64,000 nt of DNA from Costus lasius (taxonomy: Eukaryota > Streptophyta > Magnoliopsida > Zingiberales > Costaceae): contig CM050449.1 in the NCBI GenBank assembly GCA_027563935.2, positions 90,186,371 through 90,250,370 on the forward strand, written 5' to 3'. The notes under the pieces were generated by a model. The model saw only the letters and a list, made by a program, of their open reading frames with translations, was not told the origin of the DNA and did no database searches. Shown piece by piece: positions 10,592 to 21,051 of the stretch (position 1 is its first letter; each line of letters opens with the position of its first letter). A program made the translations under genes and the position numbers.

Positions 10592-12493
10592 GTTTATGAT
10601 CTTAATGATTTATTTGATAAACCTTCTGATTTTGATTCTGATTTATATGATGATTCTAATCTTGATTCTAGTTCTGACTCTAGTTCTAAAATTCATGATT
10701 TGTTAGACTGTACTGTTTGTGATGAACAAGAGAATAAGGAAGAAAAAGTCCCAAGAGTGGAATTGAAATCTTTACCTAATAATCTTCGCTATGAATTTCT
10801 TGGACCTAATTCTACTTACCCTGTTATTATTGATGTATAGCTTAATAAAAGGGACCTAATTCTACTTTACCTAATCTTCGCTTCTAAAGGAGTTGAGGGT
10901 TTATAGGAAGGTAATTGGGTACTCTATTGATGACTTGAAAGGGATTAACCCCTCTTTTTGTATGCATAGAATTTTTATGGAAGAGGAACACAAACCACAT
11001 GTTGATTTTCAAAGGAGACTTAACCCCACTATGAAGGAGGTTGTCAAAAAGGAGGTTCTAAAATTACTTGATGCAGGTATGATCTATCCTATCTCCGACA
11101 GTAAATGGGTAAGTCATGTTCATTGTGTTCCTAGGAAAGGGGGTGTAATTGTGATGAAGAATAAAGATAATGAGTTGATTCCTATAAGGATAGTAACTAG
11201 TTGGCGCATGTGTAGAGATTATAGGAAATTAAATGCAACCACTAGGAAAGACCACTTTCTTTACCTTTTATTGATCAAATGGTTGAGAGGCTTGCTAATC
11301 ACTCTTACTTCTATTTCTTAGATGGTTATTCAGGATTTTTCCAAATTCCTATCCATCTCAATGACCAAGATAAAACTACCTTCACTTGCCCTAATGGTAC
11401 TTTTGCATATAGGAGAATGTCTTTTGGTTTGTGTAATGCACCTACTACTTTTTAAAGGTGTATGATAGCTATCTTTTCAAACTTTATTGATAATTTTATA
11501 GATGTTTTTATGGATAACTTTTCTGTATATGGTTTTTCTTTTGATGATTGTTTAACTAATTTATCTTGAGTTTTCTATAGGTGTAAAGAAACTAATCTTG
11601 TGCTTAACTGGAAAAAGTGTCATTTCATGGTTAGGCAGGGGATAGTTTTGGGGCACCTAGTTTCAGAAAGAGGATTAGAGGTTGACAAAGCCAAAGTTGA
11701 AGTGATTAAAAAGTTGGAGCCACCCACTACAGTCAAGGAGATCAGGAGTTTCTTGGGACATGCAGGATTCTACCGATAATTTATTAAGGATTTCATTAAA
11801 CTTGCTAGACCACTCACAAATTTACTTTGTAAAGTTGTTAAATTTTCTTTTGATGAAGGTTGTTTGTCTGCTTTTCAAGAGTTGAAGAAGGCTCTGATAT
11901 CAGCGCCCATCATTTAACCACCAGACTAGAGTTTGCCCTTTGAGCTCATGTGTGACGCTAGTGATTATGCAGTAGGAGCAGTCCTTGGCCAATGAAAGGA
12001 GAAAAAGCCCTATGTTATCTATTATGCTAGCAGGACCTTGGATGAGACACAAAGAAATTACACTACCACTGAGAAAGAACTTTTGGCTATTGTTTTTGCT
12101 TTTGATAAATCCAGATCATATTTGATTAATTATAAGGTTGTAGTGTACACTGATCATGCAGCGGTAAAGTATTTTATGCAGAAAAAGGATAGTAAACCAC
12201 GCCTTCTTATATGGATATTGCTTTTGCAAGAGTTTGACTTGGAGATAAAAGACAAGAAGGGGTCAGAGAACTTTGATGCAGATCATCTTTTGAGGATATT
12301 AGTAGATACTGATAAAGGTGATATAATCAATGATTCCTTTCTTGAAGAACAACTCTTAGCCATTGAACAGATCAAGGCTCCATGGTATGCTAATATAGTA
12401 AATGACTTGGCTGCTAATGTATTTCCTCTTGATTTGAGTTATCAAGGAAAGAAGAGATTCTTAGCTGAGGTAAAGAACTATTTTTGGGATGAG
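10592..12493 (+). pseudogene. Ty3/Gypsy reverse transcriptase and RNase H of B
   Basis: After an acidic linker the RT begins around 10893: KEVLKLLDAGMIYPI, the WRMCRDYRKLNA motif, then, across frame breaks, the FxDGYSGFFQIPI and TFAYRRMSFGLCNAP motifs. At 11507-11518 the catalytic motif reads FMDN, so the second Asp of the (Y/F)xDD box is Asn. RNase H follows: [34 protein letters not shown] and [10 protein letters not shown], open from 12038. The reading ends at WDEP-type sequence where LTR N is inserted (target copy 12490-12494). Several stops and shifts make the enzyme inactive. Confidence 0.85.
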
Positions 12494-13581
12494 CTGATAG
12501 GTTTTCGCAAGTGCACAGAATTATCAAAGTAATAAAGAAAGATATCGAACCACATAGATCTTATTGTTAAGTACCGAATAGTTGTATTCTCGCTAGCTAA
12601 GTAAACCGAAAATGATGCAAGTAAGCAATAGAAAGAATACGGAAGATAATTAGAGAGATAAATTGGGACTAGGGTTTCATCCACCTTGATTTTCATGACT
12701 AGATATATAAGGATGTTCATCAATCAAATTCTAATTTGATAAAGACTTAATTTACTTCATAAGGGGATTATCTCACTTTCGTGCAGACAACCATGCAGAG
12801 ACAAATCATCGCTTTCGCGCAAGATTTATCCCAAGCTGATGATAAGTAAATCATCAATCAAAGAACTCAAGATCACTTTCGTGCATCCGAATTCTAGGTT
12901 GATTGTCTCAAGCGGAATCTCAGGGATCACTTTCGTGCATCCGAGACTCAACACAAGTTCTACCTATAGTTCTCCAACGTTCCGATCTTCACTTTCGTGC
13001 AAGATCTCCATGTTTGACACACTAACTTAATCTTAGGTTCATAATCATGATCAAGGCAATTAGTCATCTAAAATAAAGAAATAAGAACTTAACCTAATTT
13101 CTTACGGTAAGTTCCTATTAATCAATTTTAGGATTCCATTTCTCAAGCATGTCACCTTTCGGTCCTTAATGCAAGAACTCTATTCATGATGACAAAAAGT
13201 AAACTAAGGAGAAACTTAGAAGAATAATCGCATAAGTATAATTATCAAAGTAGAATTATCATGACGAAAGAAAAGATTATCTAATCATTAAAAATCAAGG
13301 GGATTACACCCCATGTCCCAAAAATAGTATTAAGCTTGCATGGACGAAGAAATACAATGAATCATAGTCTCAGAGTGATCAGAAAATGAAAAGAAAGGAG
13401 GAACAACTTTACACCACGGCTGTAAAAGAGTTTACAGCCGTAATTTGCTTCGATGAACAGCGCTGTCACCGCTGTTTTGTTGATTTCTCCTCCGATCGGA
13501 CTCCAAACGCTCTAAAACTTATGTGGTGTCTTCCTCTCCTCCAGGCAAAGCTTCTGCATGAATATCACAGCTGGAGATTGA

Positions 13582-15207
13582 TGTAGGACGGGGGCCTAAA
13601 ACATTCAAACAACGATTTTCAAAATCCGTTTTGATAGATAAGTAGATAATAAGGGAAACCGGATTTAAGCTAACGAGATTTTGAGAAACTAATTTTTTTT
13701 ATATTTTATAATAGTAAAGGAAAACCCGGGATTACAACTACTGAAAGCAGTAAATGCTGAAATTAAACTTACAGAGCGACCCTTGAGAATTGAAGGATCG
13801 TATCACCCCGTTCTTCACCGGTCCAACTCTGATGGAAGGTGTAGAAATGGTTGAGCATTACACACAAACACGGAAAGGGATCCGAACAAGTCTCGGATTC
13901 ATATAACACATTTAAATCAAGGGGGAGGCTAGTCCTCGCAAGTTCCCTTGCTAATATGAAATCTAACTAGAAGAGGGGGGGGGAAGAGAAGAGGAGATGC
14001 GCCACCAATTTGCTTATCCTCCTTGCGCCAACTACAAAATTAAAGAGTAGTGTAGATGCTATTCGGATCACAAGAGGAAACAAAACAAAGGAAAAGGGAG
14101 AAACTTAGCTTGCTTGGTTTGAAGATCCCTCCTTCTTGTTCCTTGTGCATCATGTCCTCTTGGAGAGTTCTTGGCATCAAGATGGAAGTTATGAGATGAA
14201 GAGCTCTCAGCTAGAAGATGCAAGGGAGGAGTCTACTTAGAATTTTGGTGGAGAAGATGGAAGAAGAAGGGCTCGGCCCTTGGAAGAACACTACTACTAC
14301 TACTAATGGCGACACTAATGTTTATCTAGGAAACTAGTAGACAATTCTCATTTCATCAAAGCTAACGAAAATACATGAGAGGGGGTTACATTTATAGGCG
14401 AGTTAGAGGGTGGGCAAGGTGGTCATTTGCCCCTTAGGCGCCACTTACAAAATTGGAGAGAAAAAATTCAGCATTTAATTCAAGGTGTGAATGCAATTAA
14501 GAGTGTGGATTCTTTCCTTCTTAGGTGAAGCTTCTTTGGAAGTTCTTTGAAATTTGAATGGCTCCTTGTTGTTGACGAGATGGCCTCCTTCCTTGCTTGT
14601 TGTGGGCGCATGAATCAGGAATTCGAAATTTGGATTCCTTCCTTAAGAACTTTGGGCGGCAAAACATTGATAGAAACTTTCATTAAAGGCTCCCCTTTGA
14701 TTGTGGATCTAGATTGGGGCTGATTTCAAATTCTTTCTTTGCTTGGCTGATGTGTTGGCGCATATCCATGGTTGGATGGTTGATGTGGCTGATTGGGAGA
14801 GGTGTCCAACCAATGTGGAAGTTGAGTTGGCAAGTGAGTTCATCTTTGAACTTGGAGTTGAAGGAGTTGAAGTCTTCTTTCCTTCCTTGAGCTGAACTTG
14901 TTGAGTGGGGCTTGAGCTGACCTTGGAGTGGAGCTTGAGCTGACCTTTAGCTTGAATGACCTGCCAAAAATATAACCAATGCAAGGATGCACTATCCTAC
15001 CATGATGCAAAGTACATAAGAACTACATGCATTACAATGCACAACCTACTACAATTGGACTTGCCATAAAGGACTATATGATGCATGGCTTTATTTGAAA
15101 GCTTAAACTAACCTAAATGCCATGAAATGCAATGCAAAACAATAGAAAGCAAGTGAGCTCTAGGTGAACCCATGTTGAGGAGGTTTCCTCCGAGCCCAAG
15201 CGTGTCA
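13582..15207 (-). mobile_element. LTR-like insertion P inside solo LTR N
   Basis: This 1.6-kb block has no counterpart in the related LTRs. It begins TGTAGGACGGGGGCC and ends GCCCAAGCGTGTCA, so either strand reads TG...CA. It has no convincing ORF. The left and right flanks resume LTR N sequence. I could not find a clear 5-bp duplication (ATTGA against CTTTA), so the ends may be off by a few bases or one end has changed. Its family and direction are uncertain. Confidence 0.5.
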
Positions 15208-15429
15208 CTTTAAATTAGGGCTGCTGCCTCCATCAGAGATGGTCTCCACGCCTCTCGGCGTGAGAACAAACCCAAACCACCTCTCTGTTGATTGCTCTCT
15301 CGATATGTGATAAACATTCATCCTCCCACTTCGTGCGTCTTCTCCTCTTTAATATGAGTCCATAGCATCTTTCGGATCTTGATTTGGAGCTCTGGATCAA
15401 AAGTTATGGTCCCCGCAAGTTTCGGCTGA

Positions 15430-15845
15430 GGAAAACTCGCGTTTTTGACTTGGAATTACGGCTGTAATGGATTTTACGGCCCTGCCGTAATTTTTGCTCT
15501 GTGAATTATTTGTCAACATTACGGCCCGTAAAAATGTTTACGGCCGTACCGTATTTGCTTCTGTAAGTTTCTAAACCAAAATACGGCCCGTAAAGATTAT
15601 TACAGTAGTGTTTTAATCCCTAAAATCTCTCGGGTGGAAAATCATCTGTCATTACGGCACCGTAAAAATTGTTACGGCAGTACCGTAATCGCCATGAAAA
15701 CTCTGGTTGAAATCTTCCCAAATTACGGCACCGTAAAGATGTTTACGGCGTTGTGTAATCTCACGAAATTCGCTGCGTTGAAAAACTCCAAATTACGGTA
15801 CCGTAAAGTTCATGTTGGGGGTGCCGTAATTTTTCCTGAAGCTCT
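15430..15845 (-). repeat. TACGGC palindromic array in solo LTR N
   Basis: Repeated near-palindromes such as TTACGGCACCGTAA recur every 60-80 bases with short A/T-rich spacers (for example near 15462, 15524, 15580, 15651, 15722 and 15792). The same word organises arrays in B, G and K. Confidence 0.7.
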
Positions 15846-16086
15846 GATTCTTCTGAAATTTGATGTGTGATCTCCTCTTGATGATGGGAACTCTTTCATG
15901 CCTTTGATTTTGCTCGAAAAGTCCTCAAATTAGTGTCTTTTTACCTGAAAATCATGAAAAACCAAAATAGAAGTAGACTTCGCAATAATTGATGAATTCA
16001 GCATAAAAATAAGTAAAAGATCCTCAATTTAGCATGAAAAGATATATAAAATGATACAAAATATACTATATATTTTGGTGTCATCA

Positions 16087-17287
16087 TGAGCCTTATGTAT
16101 TTAGAAGATGTGCATATGAGATTTTTAGGAGGTGTGTATTTGAGGAGGAAATCATGGATATCCTTTTTCAGTGTCATGGATCTTCATATGGAGTGCATGC
16201 TAGTACTCAGAAGACTGCTTTCAATGTTTTACAATATGGATTTTATTGGCCCTCAATTTTTAAGGATGCTAGAAATTTCATATTCTCTTGTGATAGATGC
16301 GAAAAGATAAGGAATATTAACAGAATAAATGAGATGCCACTATCTTCTATTCTTGAGGTATTCGATGTTTGGGAGATAGATTTTATGGGACCATTCCCAT
16401 CATCTAGAGGTAATAAATTTATACTTGTGGCCATAGATTATGTTTCTAAGTGGGTTGAGGCTCTTGCTTCTCCTACTAATGACTCTAGGGTTGTTGTAAA
16501 ATTGTTTAAGAAGGTCATATTTCCACGATTTGGAATACCACGAGTTGTGATTAGTGATGGAGGCTCGCACTTTATAGAACATAAATTTTTAGCTTTACTT
16601 AAGAAGTATGGGGTTAATCATAGGGTTGCAACACTTTATCATCCCCAAACAAGTGGACAAGTTGAGATATCAAAAAGGGAAATCAAGGGGATTTTGGAGA
16701 AGACTATGTCACGCACAAGAAAAGATTGGGCATTCAAGCTTGATGATGCACTTTGGGCATACCGGACAGCTTACAAAACACTGATAGGTATGTCCTCTTT
16801 TTAGTTGGTTTACGGTAAATCATGTCATCTACCTATAGAGCTCGAGCATAAGGCATTCTAGGCAATCAAAGCACTGAACTTCGACTTGAAGAATGCAGGG
16901 GGAAAACAAAGGTTACAATTGAACGAGCTAGATGAGATTAGAATCTTTGCTTATGAGAACGCAAGGATTTATAAAGAGAGGACTAAGAGATGGCACAATC
17001 GACATATTCTCAGGAAAGAATTTCAACCAGGTGACCTTGTTATTTTGTTTAATTCTAGATTGAAACTTTTTCCTGGTAAACTCAAGTTTCGATGGTCTGG
17101 ACCTTTTCAGGTTCGAAAGGTTTATCCCTATGGAGCTGCGGACATATGGAGTGACAAGACGGGAGAATTCAAGGTTAATGGTCAAAGGTTGAAACATTAT
17201 TTCCAAGAGGAACAGAACGAAGAAAGAACAAAATTCCAACTTAAGAAACCTCGATCAGATCTGAGTACAGAACGGTCAAACGAATGA
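16087..17287 (+). pseudogene. Ty3/Gypsy integrase of B
   Basis: This resumes the pol reading after LTR N with the codons for DEPYVFRRC. 16154-16804 is open for 216 residues. It holds the zinc-binding HHCC region (ending [10 protein letters not shown]), then the catalytic core: [10 protein letters not shown] (Asp), [10 protein letters not shown] (Asp) and [17 protein letters not shown] (Glu). A stop at 16802-16804 and a frame change precede 16886-17287, which carries the C-terminal domain with a GPY/F-like RWSGPFQV segment. The end, [12 protein letters not shown], matches the end of the gag-protease ORF of K. Confidence 0.85.
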
Positions 17288-17404
17288 CCTAAAAATTAGC
17301 GTTTCTTGGGAGGCAACCCAAGCCCTCTTACTTAGTTTAGTTTCTTTTATTTTAGATTATTTTTAGGACTAAATATTCTTATCTTTTGTAGGAAAAAATT
17401 AAAT
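17288..17404 (+). other. Post-pol segment of B
   Basis: Directly after the pol stop comes TTGGGAGGCAACCCAAG, an inverted-repeat phrase also found after the gag-protease stops of K (59043) and G (reverse, near 54250). It is followed by a T-rich stretch ending CTTTTGTAGG, which resembles a plant 3' splice site and is also present in K and G. Confidence 0.5.
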
Positions 17405-17885
17405 TTTTTGTAAATTATGGCAGTACCGTAATTTTTATTACGGGCCGTAATTTGGGGTATTTTTCATCCAGAAAGTTTTATAGCTTTTACGGCACTACTG
17501 CAATATTTATCACAGGCTATAATTTTGAGCATTTTTCTTCCAGGAGATTTCACGTATATTATGGCGGTACCGTGATTTTTATTACCTGCCATAATTTCAC
17601 CTTGTTTCTTTCCAAAAAGTTTTTGAGATTTCTACGTGTTTTACGGTAGTGCCGTAATTAATTTCACCATCCGTAATTTTGCCTTGATTCTTTCCAAAAA
17701 GTTTTAGGTCTTTTATGGTGCTACCGTAATCTTTTTCACGGGCCGTAATTTCGACCCGTTTTCTTCCATCTCGAGATTTTAAACAAAATACGATACCACC
17801 GTAATGAATTTTACTGGCCGTAAATTGAGTCCAAATTCTTACTGAAAGTTTCACAAAAAATTACGGCAATGCTGTAATTAATATT
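17405..17885 (+). repeat. Tandem array of about 73-bp units with TACGGC palindromes in the B spacer
   Basis: Seven units begin near 17416, 17487, 17559, 17641, 17714, 17788 and 17860, spaced 71-83 bases. Each has TACGGnnnTnCCGTAA, a short spacer, a second half-site (GGCCGTAATTT) and a TTTCTTCCA-rich tail. Units differ by point changes, so it is an old array. The last three and a half units are copied at 24238-24505. Confidence 0.8.
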
Positions 17886-17890
17886 ACGGC

Positions 17891-18180
17891 CATAATTGTG
17901 TCGGTCCTATGCGATTCTAGAGCTGTATTTTAGGGTTTTTCAACCAGTTTAGGGTTTTTCACTCGTTTTTCCACTTGATTTAGCGCTAGCATGGGTAGAG
18001 AAGAGTGTTGGCTGAATCCTAGAAGGAGTCTAGGGTTTGCGAGCTAACACAGGTGGACCAAAGGGGCTGACCTAAACCTAAGAGAGCAACTAGGGTGTCC
18101 TAGGAGGTGTTTCTATGGTTTGAGGGGCTAACCCTGATGCAGGGGACCTAGGCAGCAGCACACCTAGGGATGGAGCAGAG
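17891..18180 (+). other. Junction segment between B spacer and Copia C, no gene
   Basis: Non-coding sequence containing 'tagggttttt' repeats and several 'ctaggg' phrases. It ends with CAGAG, the target duplicated by Copia C. The sequence on the far side of C (26497 onward) continues a Copia-type leader, so at least the 3' part probably belongs to the leader of E. The exact B/E boundary cannot be placed. It is repeated at 24507-24796. Confidence 0.5.
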
Positions 18181-19872
18181 TGTTGGGGTATGCCCTTAAG
18201 GCTAATGTTTGAGGCCTTGGGATTCTTTCAGTATCATGTATAAACTCTTATGTTTATAAAGGCAATGGTTGTTATTCAGGTTGTTACATTGTCTGCTGCA
18301 ATAAGTGTACTTCTGAATAATGTCTCAATGCTGTTCAGCTAGGCTGACATGCTATATGTCCTTAGTCGAGATATCTTGGTGAACATGAGACAGCCTTGAT
18401 ATGATTGAGACTAATATGTGTTCTAATCTTATAGGATGCTTCGAGCATGGAATAAGATGTAGACTCATGGGTGCATTGGATGTACTGGACAGACCCTACT
18501 AGGATATTCAATTGCTTGTCACAATGTGAATAATCCTTGTTTGCAACAAGTGGCACATGTCCTCTGACTTGAGATCACTTGTGTTTCTAAATGATGATTG
18601 TCATTGTTTTGAGGTAGTTCAATATCATTTGAAACAATAATGGTTATAGACTATCTTGGATAATGATCATGAGTCATGTTAGGGCACTAGTGATAGATAT
18701 AGGATTGCCGTCTCCTTAATTGGAGTGTGATGTTCTAAAGGGGCCCCCCTGAATGAGATGATTGAGAAAGTGTATGGCCATACCCAGGTGACTATGTTCA
18801 TCTGATCTAATCATGCTCATCATATTGGAGCTACAGGCTTGACACGCTTGTCCAATAAGAACATCCAGTGGCAAAGGAAACTTGTATGCCTAGTGAAGTG
18901 GATTCACACTTGTGCTGTGGTTTGGGTGTAGTCTTGGAAGACTCTTTCCTTTATATCGGGAGACAGTGATGTGTTGCTAGATACCCCTCACTGATCGTGA
19001 TAACGTAAGTTATCGTTACCGACATTTAAAGGAAACCCTTAGGGTCGCACAATTTGATGATATGGCTTACTTAAGTCAGATCGTGTGGACTGAATTGTTT
19101 GGATTCAGTTTAAAGGGATTTAATCTCTGATTGTAAGTGAGATCTGGTCTGATCATGTTTGATTGATTAGGGCTTAAGATCGGTAAGCTTTGATTGAGAG
19201 AATGGATGCTAGATCGGTGAGATCAAGAGCATCAAGAGATGAACGGTTAGATCTTGAACCTTTAGGGTTTATTGTGATCTAGACCAAATGGCTTGGGTTA
19301 ATTGGTCTTTGAACCAAACCAAATTGAACCAGCTCATCAAGTGAGCGCATGGTTCATGGGAGAAGAGATTTGCGATTTGTTCATGAGCGCATTTCATGAT
19401 GAGAAGTGGTTTTGCTATTTTTAGATAGCATGTCACTTACGTGACCACATCTCACGTCGCCTCTCTTCACGCCTCCCTCTCGCCCTCTTGTCGCCTGTTG
19501 GCTTTTGGTTCTTGACACATTCGTGTGGTAGAGTTTCTTGACGACAAGGGAGAGGTCTCGCCAAGCAAGGAAAATCTTCTCTTCCCTTTCATACGACAAA
19601 GACCTTTGAAGAACCTTGCTAGCACAAGGATCAACAAAGAGTAGGCGGCATCACCTTGTGTGCGTCACTTTTGGAGAAGATCCCTTTCGATCTTTGCTTC
19701 CAAGGCACCATCCAAAGGATGGCGATGGTATGATCCTTCTTATGTTTGCAATCGGGGTTTTTGTAGTTGATCATATCTCATGCAATCGATCCCTAGAAAT
19801 CCATTCCGCTGCTTTAAAACCTCCATATGCGCCAGTAGGGTTTCGCCCCCCCCTTGTTTAGGGGACCTTTCA
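18181..19872 (+). repeat. LTR of Copia C, copy 1
   Basis: An LTR of 1692 bp from TGTTGGGGTATG to GGGGACCTTTCA, immediately followed by a primer site. It is in the same family as the LTRs of A, H and I. It contains the GNRA hairpin at 18999-19014 (GTAA loop) and a run of eight C at about 19846-19853. Confidence 0.92.
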
Positions 19873-19874
19873 AC

Positions 19875-19888
19875 TGGTATCAGAGCCA
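19875..19888 (+). promoter_or_regulatory. Primer binding site of Copia C (initiator tRNA-Met)
   Basis: TGGTATCAGAGCCA is the reverse complement of the 3' end of plant initiator tRNA-Met. It lies two bases after the LTR end. Confidence 0.92.
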
Positions 19889-21051
19889 AGTTCTTATGCA
19901 TGTTAATATGATTGCTATGTTTGATTTGTGATCCATGTTTGCGCCATATTGCTAGATCTATAGGTTACATGCGAAAACTTACATGTTGTATATTAATCTT
20001 GGCGCATGTATGAAGGTAGCGCTTCTTTCATATTGTTGTTGATGTTTTTCACAAAACTTAATGACTTGCGCGCTTACCATTAGATCTAAGTGGCACCTAC
20101 TTTAAACCCTTAGACGGGTTATTAGGGTTGAAGTCACAGTCTAGTCCAGATCCAACCAGTCTGATCAGACTATCTGACAGCCTAGATGGGTCGACCAGAT
20201 GGCACCTGTGCGCAAGCACGAGGTGGCTATAGGTCGACTGCGGACAGGCGTGTAGCGATGTCTGGTTGAGACAACCTGTGAACGCACATGGTTTAGGCCC
20301 GGGGTCACACCCGCTTGCCAGAACTCATGAGGTCGTTCAGCCCTTGGCGCATGCATGATTGACCATTTGGTCGACTCAAGTCAGTTAGGACTTGGTGCAT
20401 GCAAGGGCAGTGGATCTGACTAGGTCTGATGAGTGGATCCCTAATAATGGACCGTTGTAAGGTAGTAGGGCACATAAGGAAAAATAAAATGATGCCAATG
20501 CGGTTTTTCAAAATTTTATTTTCTTATTGGATCACATGTTGATTGTAAGCATATGCTTGTTTATTTAATCTTATGTGGCCTGCCCGTGTTAATGTGTGCT
20601 GTGCTGCCTACGTGCCTGGTTAATAAAAATGTAAATTATTTATTGTGATCTGCTCATCACATTTTAATTAATTTATTGTGTAATTGACCTGCGAGACAAT
20701 CATGTCTAGATAGATTAAATTGTAAGTTTAATCAGACATGAGCACAGAGCACACTTGGCAGAGGCGCATGCAGCAGTGGCTTGACCAGGTGGGAGGTCCA
20801 GGGTTCGACTCTAGGACAAGCGCAATTTTACCTGGTGGGCGCACCTGAGCTGCAGAGGGCGCATGGGCCCTGGGTTGGGCCAGATTAGATGCAAAAGACC
20901 CATGGAGAGCTCAAGTGAAGACTTAAGTTAAATTAAGGTCTTACCTAGGCTTATTGGGCTTTTACCACATAAGATCAGCATGCTTTCTATTTATTGTTTA
21001 AATAATTAGAGTTGCATGATTTAATCTTCTGCTATCACCATAGGAATTGCA
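19889..21051 (+). other. Leader of Copia C (truncated)
   Basis: Non-coding leader parallel to 1-920 of A. It stops where Copia D begins, so the stem-loop region and gag are missing. At 20770-20835 it carries the tRNA-like segment (GTGGCTTGACCAGG ... GGTTCGACTC) that A lacks. Confidence 0.8.
20770..20835 (+). repeat. tRNA/SINE-like segment in Copia leader
   Basis: It contains GTGGCTTGACCAGGTGGG followed by GGTTCGACTC, resembling pol III A and B boxes at short distance. It is present in C, in H (reverse, about 50285-50372) and in I (reverse, about 46632-46718, with a perfect B-box GGTTCGAACC). It is absent from A. No cloverleaf can be folded, so it is not a tRNA gene. Confidence 0.4.

Larger units (their letters stand above)
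12495..16086 (-). mobile_element. Solo Gypsy LTR N with TSD TGAGC
   Basis: Read on the minus strand it starts TGATGACACCAAAATATATA and ends GCGAAAACCTATCA, giving TG...CA ends. The direct repeat TGAGC flanks it at 12490-12494 and 16087-16091, inside the integrase of B. Its left half aligns in reverse with the LTR of K (the GTGCACTTG end, the 'gcacgaaagtgat' phrases) and its right half holds a TACGGC array. No internal coding region is present, so it is a solo LTR produced by LTR-LTR recombination. It is related to but distinct from the K LTR family. Insertion P interrupts it. Confidence 0.82.
7165..17890 (+). mobile_element. Athila-like Ty3/Gypsy retrotransposon B, decayed
   Basis: The order is part of a 5' LTR, a tRNA-Asp-type primer site, gag, protease, RT-RNase H, integrase and a 3' spacer. 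This RT-RNase H-integrase order is Ty3/Gypsy, and the gag and protease resemble the Athila group. It is broken by many frameshifts and stops, by Copia A in its 5' LTR and by LTR N at the start of integrase. No 3' LTR is seen; the element fades into a different sequence near 17890. It is the only Gypsy element here with a full pol. Confidence 0.85.
17622..19872 (+). repeat. Long direct repeat, copy 1
   Basis: It covers part of the B spacer array, the 17891-18180 segment and the whole Copia C LTR. It is matched at 24238-26496 with a constant offset of 6,616 bases until the final C run. Differences seen by eye are one base in the LTR (C in 'aggcggcatc', T in copy 2) and eight fewer C residues near 19847. 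Confidence 0.92.
18181..21051 (+). mobile_element. Copia C remnant: 5' LTR, primer site and leader
   Basis: A complete LTR is followed by a tRNA-Met primer site and about 1.2 kb of leader similar to A. The leader is then cut by the reverse Copia D. No gag-pol of C remains. CAGAG precedes this LTR (18176-18180), precedes the second LTR copy (24792-24796) and follows it (26497-26501). So C originally inserted at CAGAG, and the locus was later duplicated. Confidence 0.88.

Noticed and set aside
14709..14984. 91-residue Ser/Thr/Lys-rich minus-strand ORF in block P
   Set aside because: Low complexity, with no motif and no start context. It is probably chance reading in an LTR-like block.
17405..17885. 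CRISPR-like repeat array
   Set aside because: The units drift in sequence and the spacers are not unique. It is a tandem array inside a plant Gypsy element, with relatives in the LTRs.
20795..20835. Possible tRNA gene around GGTTCGACTC
   Set aside because: Only A/B-box-like words are present. No acceptor, D or anticodon stems can be folded, and it lies in a retrotransposon leader repeated in other copies.
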